The notes beneath the pieces are model-generated. The model was not told the origin of the DNA, did no database searches, and saw only the letters and a program-made list of their open reading frames with translations. From Fragum whitleyi (lineage: Eukaryota; Mollusca; Bivalvia; Cardiida; Cardiidae): 64,000 bases of DNA. The position numbers were made by a program, and so were the translations under genes. The stretch is taken from assembly GCA_948146395.1 (NCBI GenBank), contig OX411543.1, positions 25,622,026-25,686,025 of the forward strand. Reading direction: 5' to 3'. Positions 55,501 to 64,000 of this stretch are shown here, piece after piece; positions within the stretch are counted from its first letter, which is position 1, and every line of letters starts with the position of its first letter.

Positions 55501-58500
55501 CAAAAATTTCAGGGATTTCAAGAATCTTTCCACCACATCTATGACTGACCCCCCTCCCCCTCCCCCCCCCCCCCTCAACAAAAAAAACACCAAAGCATGT
55601 TTAATTTTCAATTGAGTTCTTCCGATATCTGTGATGACAAATCACAGTTATTTCAAATCAAATTCAAAATGATGCAAGCCGCAATACCACTGGGGTAGTT
55701 TACAATGCGATATATTTTCAGAAATTAAGTCTTGTAACTGACATTAATCTACACTACTTGATTGAAGGATCACACATTCTCATTTTCTTTAACCAACTAA
55801 CATTGTAGTGTTGTCGAGAAAACACAGTGACGTCACTGGACTTCCCAATCTACCTCACAGGAGCGCCCTTGTTGACCGACATCAGAGAAGCAGCTGAGTC
55901 AGACCTGCAACCCATTCCCCGAGTAGAGAAAATCTTGAGGAAACTTAGTTATTTTTATGTGTTGATTTTTGTCAAGGTTTAAATACTCAAAGTTTTGAAT
56001 TTATAATTTTCTGCTAGAAGAAGTTGGAATTTCGTAATCTTTGTTTTTTGCAAGACATATATTAACTAGAAAGCCATGAATAGCTTGTGTCGCTCCACAG
56101 GCTTGAATTTCTTGTAATAGCAAATCTAAGTTTTGACAAGATTTTTAGATATTTTGGCTTCTACTGATGTTGAAAAGATTTTCAAATTTTCCACTATTAT
56201 AACATATATAGAGAAATGACCTCCGCCCATAAAAGACATATTTTTCTTCAAATCAAGTCAAATTTTTGGCTGAATGATAATGGATCACCCGAGGATCATA
56301 CTAATGAAGTTTGATTGATATCCATCATTTAGATTCTGAGAAAATGATTTTCAAAGTTTGCACTATATAACATATAGAGAAATGACCTCCGCTCATAAAA
56401 TACATATTTTTCATCCGATCACAATAATTTTTGGTAGACTGATAAAGGGTCACCCAAGGATCATTCATGTAAAATTTGGTTGATATCTATCATTTAGATT
56501 CTGAGAAAATAATTTTCAAAGTTTACACTATATATATATGTATTTTATAGGCAGAGGTCATTTCTCTATATGTTATATAACATATAGAGAAATGACCTCC
56601 GCCTATAAAATACATATTTTTCATCTGATCACAATAATTTTTGATAGACTGATAAAGGGTCACCCAAGGATCATTCATGTAAAATTTGGTTGATATCCAT
56701 CAATTGGATTCTGAGAAAATGATTTTCAAAGTTTACACTATATAACATATAGAGAAATGACCTCCGCCCATAAAATACATATTTTTCGTCCAATCACAAT
56801 AATTTTTGGTAGACTGATAAAGGGTCACCCAATGATCATTCATGTAAAATTTGGTTGATATCCATCTGTTATAACCTGAGAAAAGTCACTTTTTACCATA
56901 TTTGGAAATTAGCCACGCCCATTAAATTCATGTTTTTCATTGGATCAAAATTTCTTGAACAACTTTGAAAGAGGGTCACCCAAGGATCATTTCTGTGAAG
57001 TTTGGTTGAAATCCATCCAGTAGTTTCTGAGGAGAAGATTTTTAAAGAAAAAGTTTACGACCGGATGCACGGACGCACGAACGGACGGACGCACGACGGA
57101 CAAAACGCCATGACAATAGCCCCAGTGGCTTTCAGCCAGTGGAGCTAAAAATTATTTCCGTACCTTTGGTTGCATTTTTTTCATGTAAATCATTTGAAAT
57201 TCTGCCAACTTAATCTATTTACGGTTGCTAATATATGAAACAGTTAAAAGATTGATGTTCAATGGAATCTGCGAGCTGTACCTTCTTTCAAAAAGGAGAA
57301 AGATGTAGTTGGAGTAACATGATATCTGAAGGTATGATGATTAAAGAAGTTTCAAAGCTGAAGTTTCAAGGTTTAAGAATCAAAGCTACTACAGGCATTG
57401 TGTAATCACTAAATTATTGACTCGTTATGACAAATTGATGCAGGAAATATGCAGAGAACACGTTGTCTGCATAATTGGTGTTATGCTGCATACAATTATC
57501 TTTAAGAAGCCAACCCGTTGCTAGTAGCTGTCCTAGAATTCATCACCGAAAATGTTAATAAAATTAACTAAAGTTCTGAAAAGGATGGCTTATCAACTCC
57601 CTTTTGCCTTTGAAACACTCACTTCTGGTGGATCAACTCTCTTTTGAGATATTCAATTAACAGAGTTCTATAACAAGAAATTTCTTTATTTTTACAGTTT
57701 TCTCTGCAATATGAAAATTCAGACTCCTTTCTATAAGCAAGTACTCCATGGTTTCATATCTTGCAAGTCCATCCAACTTCTTGCTGATTTACTCACTGAA
57801 GTTTAAAACCCTGACATTTACATGGAATAAAAGAGTACAGTTTAGCATGTAATGCGATAAAAATATTCCAGGGCTTAGAGCAAAAGCATAGTATGTGTCT
57901 ATACACTGTATAAACACAGGGTTTTAGTTTAACTTTAACAAACCTGAGTCTAGGGGTACAAGAAATGAAAACAAAGAAAAGGACCATAGAGGCTCAAGCC
58001 TATGAAGGACTCGATCCACAGGTAACAGGTAACTAGAGGGCTTGATCATTGGGATCTAAGGGGTCCTTTCTTTAAAGTTTTGGAGCAGGTGCCTGTTTAA
58101 GATTAAGACTATTTCTTTAAAGGACAGTGCCACTTTACTTGTTTGTATATGAGCTGAGATATTCCCAGGTAAAGATAGAGAATTTTGGATCTATAGGAGA
58201 GTTGATTGTTATTGTTTATATTGTGAATTTCCCGCACATGCGCATTACTGGTAGGCAAAACGAGTCAGATCTCTATGCGAGAAGACAATTAAAACTGGTT
58301 CAAATCAACCGTTCAATTAAATTTATGGTAAAAAGAAAATTAAATATTATTTGTACGAATGTTTCCCGTTAGTGATAAATCGATATTTAAAGAATCTATT
58401 ACGTAATAGCCCTTAAGCTTCCCGAGATTAGACTATTTCTTCCGACATATTGAACGAAGATGCCATCGGCGGTAGATCTTTAAGCTTTTTAGAATTAGTT

Positions 58501-61500
58501 TTTTGTCTCTTTAAATAATGTATTTGTTTAGAAAGATTGTAACCTAAAATCTTTGAATAAACATGGCCTAAGGTCTGTCTTATATAGACGCTCGAGTTGC
58601 GCAATTTAGCTCGAGGGACTCTAAAACACGTGTCCTTGGTTTAGCGCAAATATTCTTCCTTTGTAAACTTGATGTTTTCTTTTTTGTCAATTTTCAATTA
58701 ATTCATAAAGAAAGTTGAAAATTATGTATGAAAAATAGTATGTATTTTGGTTTTCAAACATTCGTAACTCAGTCTACAACACTCATGAAAGTTTTGACAA
58801 AGCTGTAGTTGCACCGTTTCTGTAAACAAACCCAGAAATGGTTATATTTTAAGATTTTTATAGAAAGTTGGATGAAAACGGCGGTGGATGAAGGATTTCT
58901 ATAAAAAGGGTACTAATGTACAATTAAGGGAGAGAAGATTCGTTTTCCTAGTATTACAAAGTTTTGTTTGAATTTCCGATTAAAAATGAAACAACTAGGC
59001 TTCAGATGGAGGCTCGTTTGAATCCCTTGAACCCCTTTTTGCATCGGCCACTCGAACAAATTAACTTTCTTTACCGCTTTCCATAACGCAATGAATTTGT
59101 ATGATTTGAACTAAATAAAAAAAGTTTGACTCAGATTTATCGGTTCGCGGAGTCAAGTAGAATAAATCTTCGTAACTACAGCCGATCGAGATCTGTTGTA
59201 TCCGTAGTCGCGCCGTTTTCAAGGGTAAAATCAGACGAAATGGCCATACGTGTTGAATGATATTGGGGAAGCGTAATATGAATAAGTAAAATTCATTGAC
59301 CCTTTCCAATAAAGTAATTTTACCGAGTTTAAGATGACTCGGGTTAAACAACGTTTGGGGAAAAAGTGACTTGTAACGTTAATTCGTTCACTCGCCAGAA
59401 TTTCAGAACTTTCTACTTATTATTCCCCACATTCATTTTATACTTTTGTTTTTAAATGTAGTTAAAGTCGTTGTTGAGCAAAAGAACATCGCAAACCCAT
59501 TTGAATCAGGCTGTATTGCGATGTTTCGTTCGCCACCAACGCTTTCAATTTCAAAATTATTTTTTGTCGTCTGGTCGGGGTAAAAATGAAGATTTATCAA
59601 AGAACGATCACATCTTTTCATCTTTAACAAATAAGGAAATTACGTATGCTTCAATTCCTTTCCAACCCGCCAAAATTCGATTTTTTACCCTCTTATTTTC
59701 ATTAGGAACTTCATAAAACAAAATAGAAAAATGGTTCGGAGTATATTTTCGTTTTTGGCGGCTTCCATTTCCCGCTGAAGCAAACGCTGCGTTACAGATA
59801 TGCGGAAGGTCTAACTTATATTTGATTAAAAATTATCCCGGCCTTTTTTTCAAATTTGGGGACGAACAGCTTGATCATGACACGAAAGATCGATCTTCTA
59901 AATGAACGCGGCTCAGAATTGAAAAATCATGTGGGCCTTATTTATCGCCGCTGAAATGGAATCTTAAATGAAATATTTTATCAAAAGATTGATTTCATCT
60001 ATGACTGACAAGGCATTAAAAGATTTGTGTCAATGAAACTTCACACTTTATGCCTAATGAATGGGTAAGAGTTGTGTCCAGATGAAAGCAATCAATCAGT
60101 GGCGTATGCATCGTCACAGTCAGATCAATTAAAATTTGGCACATGTTATAGAAGTTTGTCTTTATGACACATGCAGGTGTGTGATTAGCGGCTACCGTTT
60201 TATGACATGGGCAATATAGATAAGCGCATCCGGTTACGGTCAGATGAAAGAGATTCCGCGGCCGTGTAGTATGGATCATTGCGTTATAAACAGCGAATTT
60301 TATGATACATTTTTGTTTAAAGCGGCTAATATTTTTATGTCGCATAATGAAAATTCTTTGATTGGATTTTACAATCTAAACAAGAAAAGCTGTTAAGTCG
60401 GAAGATCGTGTGTTTGGCAATATTCGTTTATTCCTCAAATTAACCAATTTTCTAAATGTGCAGGGGACTTTTTACGGAAGCAAATCGCGGGTTTTCAACA
60501 GTAGGTGGTGTTCTCAAAATTTACAGATTTAACTAATAATTGGATTAATATTTTTTAGGTAAATAAGGGAAAAGGGCCATTAAAACCTTTCCCAATATTT
60601 AAAATTTCTGTGACAGGATGAATAACGGAAATGGGATAAAGAAAAATCGACATTGAAACTCGAACCAGCTCAGTATAGGTAAGACATACTATTTTTTCGT
60701 TTATGAGCGAACAAAAAACGTAAATACAGATTAATTAATGTCGAATGCGCGATATATCAGTTGCTCAACAGCGATTTGTTTGCTTTCATTTGGATTTCTG
60801 GGTGGTTATCTTTCAACGAGAAATATTCTTTTCACAGACAATGTCGTGTGATGACAACTGCATAATCAAAAGGTCGAATGATTTATCTAAATTTTGGCAC
60901 CTTTGTTACTTGGGAATAATCATTAGAAATGTACGATTGAATAACTTGTATATTGGATATTATACTATTTGTGTATGCAACTGGTAGATCTTTCTGCCTA
61001 CAGCGAGTCCCCGGATGTAAACATCACGTGACCCGTGACGTCATCCGTCAACTCATGTATACTGACTAATTTGGGCACAACTTGAGGAAGGAACTGTTTT
61101 AAAGAGGGTCTTTGTTTCTTATATGAGAATCTCAGACTCACAAAACCTGTATCTCTGAAAACCCTGGGTCTTCGGGACTCAGATAGTTTTGAGGGCCCTG
61201 GCTGCTTTTTTGAGAGTCTCAGACTTGCAAAACCTTCATCCCTTAAAACCCTGTAGACACATACTAAGTTTTTGCTCTAAGCCTTTGATATATATTTTGG
61301 AACACTGGTCGACAAATTACCTTGCAAAGGCATCAAAGAACCATGTTCTTTTAGTTTCTGGGAAAGCTACTCGAAGCCCTGACATCAGAGGTGAATGTAA
61401 CACAACAGCTGCCACTTCATATCTAGCTGCTAAATCAACAGTTGGCACAGTTCCTATACTCTGTCCATATAAAATGATATTTTGTGGACTGATACCATAA

Positions 61501-61967
61501 CGAGTCCTCAATGACTGCCATGCAGCATCAATGTCTGCATAGAGATTTTTCTCCGATGGCTTTCCTGTGCTAGTCCCATATCCTGAATAATCGTAACTGA
61601 ATATATTGCAGTTGATCCTAGAGCCAAGTCCAATGTAAAAACTGCTCATTTGTCCTAGATCTACAGCGTTCCCATGACTGAACAACATTGTGTATCTTGC
61701 ATTTGGAGAACATCTCACAAACATGCATGAAATTCTATTGCCTTTCGAAGTACGAGTTTGAAACACCTCAATATAATCAAGTTCTCTTTGTGTGTATTGC
61801 CACTCGGCTCGGTCAGTCAAATGTAAACTGTATCTCGCTCCTGTTTCATCCTGAGCAAGGGAATATGTGGGTTCTGGAGGCAGGAAGGCCAATTTCGCAG
61901 CGATCCTTGACGGGCAAGGCGGACAACAAAAAAGACAACACAACTCACTTATGGACAAGCCGTTCAT
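52552..61967 (-). CDS. ABHD17: Alpha/beta-hydrolase ABHD17 (protein depalmitoylase), two coding exons: 61321-61967 and 52552-52771
   Basis: ABHD17 enzymes cleave palmitoyl thioesters from membrane-bound proteins such as N-Ras and PSD-95. Exon 1 (647 nt) starts [20 protein letters not shown]; this cysteine cluster (10, 11, 14, 15, 18) is the family's own palmitoylation and membrane-targeting site. [14 protein letters not shown] (98-111) is the oxyanion region and LYGQSIG (167-172) the nucleophile elbow with Ser170. Exon 1 ends at a GTAATT donor (61320); exon 2 starts after TTTCAG (acceptor 52773-52772). The split codon AG|T keeps frame and gives [20 protein letters not shown]. Exon 2 supplies Asp235 (GTEDE) and His264 (GAGHND), completing the triad. 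The total is 288 residues, the length of vertebrate ABHD17B. The 8.5 kb intron is full of repeats. Which vertebrate paralogue is closest cannot be settled here. Confidence 0.95.
52797..53031. mobile_element. Fused remnants of family H (left) and F-family MITE (right)
   Basis: 52797-52870 matches the left arm of the H foldback (GTTTGTTTCAGTTTAAGAT, GTGAACAACAAAAGCT). 52877-53031 is the right half of an F MITE (GATTGTTTAGAGGAAATTTA to TTATTAGGAGAAATACG). The junction lies inside the ABHD17 intron. Confidence 0.65.
53032..53904. other. ABHD17 intron; decayed F-like MITE at about 53065-53333
   Basis: GGAGCTTTTATTTAGTACCC at the left and CTCTCATTAGAGGAAATATG at the right recall F-family ends in inverted order. 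The remainder is unassigned intron sequence. Confidence 0.35.
53905..53955. repeat. Palindrome shared with the hAT-type MITE at 14720
   Basis: GTGAAAAAAGAAGAAATTGC pairs with GCAATTTCTTCTTTTTCCAC around TTCTGACAA. The surrounding MITE ends are not recognisable. Confidence 0.8.
53956..56059. other. ABHD17 intron sequence, no gene seen
   Basis: AT-rich intron. A poly-C/CT run occurs at about 55548-55575, and a perfect TGACGTCA lies at 55828-55835. The GGACTCC words near 54560 recall the hAT-type MITE interior. Confidence 0.4.
56060..57148 (+). mobile_element. Family-3 tandem-core element (GCTCCACAGGCT...AGCCAGTGGAGCTAA)
   Basis: Near the 5' end, TCGCTCCACAGGCTTG (56090) is the inverse of AGCCAGTGGAGC at the 3' end. 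The core is about four units of roughly 170-180 bp with AGAGAAATGACCTCCGCCCA, AAGGGTCACCCAAGGATCAT and AAATTTGGTTGATATCCATC. A GGACGCACG tract and a TGGCTTTCAGCCA hairpin lead to CTAA at 57148. It lies in the ABHD17 intron. The units share 'GGGTCACCCAAGGATCATT..TG.AA..TTTGGTTGA' with the B unit of family 1. Confidence 0.75.
56539..56614. repeat. 76-nt near-perfect palindrome inside the family-3 core
   Basis: The left arm TGTATTTTATAGGCAGAGGT reads onward to a TTATATAA centre and back through ACCTCCGCCTATAAAATACA. Only one base pair is mismatched over 38-bp arms. It is a local inversion of the unit start. Confidence 0.9.
57149..61320. other. ABHD17 intron, 5' portion; no further gene seen
   Basis: Mostly unassigned AT-rich sequence. 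57841-57935 and 61243-61300 are inverted copies of one short repeat (TAAAACCCTGT, GACACATACTA, TTTTGCTCTAAGC). 61024-61042 has CACGTG followed by TGACGTCA. I find no extra exon that keeps the ABHD17 frame, and none is needed. Confidence 0.5.
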
Positions 61968-63259
61968 TGTTTTGGCTTGATTGATCGGTTTTATAGTAAA
62001 CTTAAAACCTAATTTTAAATCTATATATTAACAAAATATTGTTGATATGTATATAAATCTCCTCTGATTGTCATCATTCACATTTTCTTTCAGTAGTCTT
62101 TTATCATACACGACAAACCCTTTTCTTTTCGTTGAATGACGTCATTTATTGACAACCGGAAGCAGAAAATACCTAGAAAAAAGAGTAAAAAAATATGAAA
62201 AAAAACGAAATAGTTATGCTCTGAGTAAACGAGCTATACAAGACTCACTAGTTTGTTAAAAAAAATAAATAGGTAAAAGTCATAGATACAAAATACCATA
62301 ATCCGTTTTCAGTCGATGATTAACGGAATTTGCCGAGCGCCACTCCTTTATGGTGGATTAAAAATGCCATAATCACATGATTAAATCGGTTTACCTACCA
62401 AAGCACAGTCTATATACGATAAAGAGTACAAACAAAAAGAAAAAAAGAAAAAAATATATATTAAAAAAGGAAATAAAACACGAGAGGCAATGTACATTAT
62501 CGCCCCAGAGTGTGGGACAAAGTCCCTCCCGGACATAATCCCACCCGGACATAATCCCCCAAGACAAAAACCCTTTTTATATTTGCTGAATCTTTCTCAA
62601 AGAAGCAGCATTTCATTTTAGTTTAAATGACTTAGAGTTAAATGGCTTCAAACACTAATTGTTATTATGTTCGAGTTCAAGTGTTCGAGTGTAATGAATA
62701 TCAATTTAAAATCCCATTGAAACATAATGTAATAAAAGATGTCTTTGAGATTTCAACAAGTTTTGTAGAATCCCTGTTTCACTCCATTTTTAAAATGCAT
62801 ATTTACCAGACGGATACAATTCTTGATAAAGAGTAAATTGAATCTTAGTGAGCACTACTGTTTTGAAAACCTATGTGAACATCTCACAGGATTCAAACAT
62901 GGTATTAACATTGGTGAACGTAAACGTCCACCAAAAACAAGATGCTCTTTCGAAAATTGTCTGATTTGTTTAAAATGACTTTGGTGCTTATTAGCTTGTT
63001 CATTTTTGAGTATTCCTTTCATCAAAATTACGCATATTGTCTCACTTGAAGTGGTAGATGTTAAAAAATTTGTAGACCAATCCTTAGTATAGGTGATACG
63101 CCCATAAGTATACTCACAGTTACTTACAGATACTTACAGATCCTTTTCTGTTAGTAGGACAGAGTAGTCCTTTTGTACAAGCTCTTCTGCTACAAATGAC
63201 TTTGTTTTTTTTACTTCCTGCCGACTTTAAATTGCTCTTGAAGTCATACTTGGTGGATT
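61968..63259. other. Upstream flank of ABHD17; no second gene recognised
   Basis: This region holds the probable ABHD17 5' UTR and promoter sites. A short direct repeat CCCGGACATAATCCC occurs twice at about 62528-62560. The plus-strand frame at 62642-62836 (64 residues) has no recognisable domain. Confidence 0.35.
62137..62162 (-). promoter_or_regulatory. Likely ABHD17 promoter elements: CRE and ETS-like sites
   Basis: TGACGTCA (62137-62144), a perfect CREB/ATF palindrome, lies beside ACCGGAAG (62155-62162), an ETS/GABP-type core. They are 170-195 bp upstream of the ABHD17 start codon on the minus strand. Such pairs are common in housekeeping promoters. The transcription start itself is not visible. 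Confidence 0.4.
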
Positions 63260-63385
63260 GATTTAGTATAGGAGAGGAGGAGAATATGTTAAAAGAAAAA
63301 GCTTACGCACATACGCACGGAAGATCGCGCAACAGACAGACCGCCATGACAATAGCTGGCCGGCCCTAGGCCAGTGGAGCCGTAA
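63260..63385 (+). mobile_element. Family-3-like 3' terminus
   Basis: GGAGGAGAATATG, AAAAGCTTACGCACATACGC and AGACCGCCATGACAATAGCT lead to a TGGCCGGCCCTAGGCCA hairpin and GTGGAGCCGTAA. This is the same order as at 57060-57148, with a changed final hairpin. No core units are attached. Confidence 0.6.
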
Positions 63386-64000
63386 AAACACCTACTCATT
63401 GGTCAGATCGAAGTAAGCCTGCCCAGCGTAACCGTAATGTGTCAATCGGGAACCCTCGGCGATTCTACGGAATAGACCTCGGGAATAATACGGGCGCTTC
63501 CATGAAAGCGCGTCATTTCGCACGTGATTTTATATGACGTCACAAACATAACTGAGAATGACGCTGCGAAAAATAAAATCAACGTAAGGTAAAAATTGGA
63601 GATATTATGATTTGAAAACAAAACGCAGTGTTTTACTGCGTTTTACTTTCAATTCATTATATGCCAAAATGAACTCTATAGACGATCTGAAAGCATTAAA
63701 GGAATTTGCTTTTCTACAAGCGTATTAACCAAAGCACCATCAGGAGCCGGATTACCTAAAAAATCACTCAAAATTACTACACTTACGTCCGAGGTACTTT
63801 TTCATTTACGGAAAAGTCCGAGCGATGTTCCGAATGATCATGTGTATGACGTACCTACGGTAACTCACAGGCCCGATTTGTAAGCCTACTGCTTCTTGGG
63901 GTGTGTCTCTTTGAGTTCTTCTCGCTTCGTGGTCAAAGCAATCTGATGTGAATTTTGGGGGTGATAGGACTGTCAATGGTTGTTTATTCTATTTTTGAAG
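63386..64000. other. Window end; possible regulatory DNA, no exon recognised
   Basis: CACGTG (63521-63526) and TGACGTCA (63535-63542) lie close together in sequence richer in CG than most of the window. A promoter is possible, but I see no supporting exon. Confidence 0.25.

Noticed and set aside
61189..61500. Plus-strand frame overlapping ABHD17 exon 1
   Set aside because: It is antisense to a clearly conserved coding exon.
62642..62836. 64-codon plus-strand frame as a small gene
   Set aside because: No recognisable domain, no splice or promoter context, and the length is within chance for this AT-rich DNA.
1..64000. A new multi-gene defence or biosynthetic system
   Set aside because: Only two unrelated host genes are recognisable and there are no clusters of co-directed novel frames; the unusual biology here is in the repeat layer.

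Overview
This window looks like nuclear DNA of an animal, most likely a marine bivalve mollusc. It is AT-rich and gene-poor, the genes have spliced structures, and the dense interspersed repeats have the style described for bivalve genomes: tandem-core elements starting with CAAGAGGACC and ending in a GCTCACC...GGTGAGC hairpin, a V/Meta-type SINE, and CR1-like LINEs. The bivalve assignment is an inference. No ribosomal RNA, operon, CRISPR array or prokaryotic signal is visible.

Two host genes are well supported. SNRNP35, the 35 kDa protein of the U11/U12 (minor spliceosome) snRNP, lies on the plus strand at 15744-16547 as a single coding exon preceded by a splice acceptor. ABHD17, an alpha/beta-hydrolase that removes palmitate from proteins, lies on the minus strand. 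Its exon 1 is 61321-61967 and its exon 2 is 52552-52771, separated by an 8.5 kb repeat-filled intron; the joined product is 288 residues. A third gene is only a possibility: a short minus-strand exon (6795-6875) with clean splice sites and an upstream donor at 7646.

Almost everything else is mobile-element sequence. Autonomous relics are a CR1/L2-like LINE at 8404-12096 with an uninterrupted ORF2 and a 5'-truncated ORF1, two LINE 3' fragments (1-308 and 6910-7188), and a hAT-like element (2430-5011) with a broken zinc-finger-like reading frame. The most striking layer is a set of non-autonomous elements with one common plan: subterminal inverted repeats, a tandem core, a GAC-rich tract, a 3' hairpin, and an end in CTAA or ATAA. 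This plan fits Helitron/Helentron-like (HINE, 'pearl'-type) elements. Two families with different termini carry homologous cores that both repeat at exactly 156 bp. Another copy alternates two unit types into a 300 bp higher-order repeat.

Between these lie many MITE families: TTAA-flanked (C), TA-flanked with an internal hairpin (F), 9-bp and 6-bp target duplications, hAT-type with an 8-bp duplication, and many short near-perfect palindromes from 26 to 52 kb. Nested insertions are readable: two tandem-core elements sit inside separate copies of the C MITE, and a SINE with a perfect 12-bp target duplication sits inside another tandem-core element. The window reads as two compact genes in a layered repeat landscape, not as a new multi-gene system. 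The modular tandem-core elements are the best candidate for something under-described.
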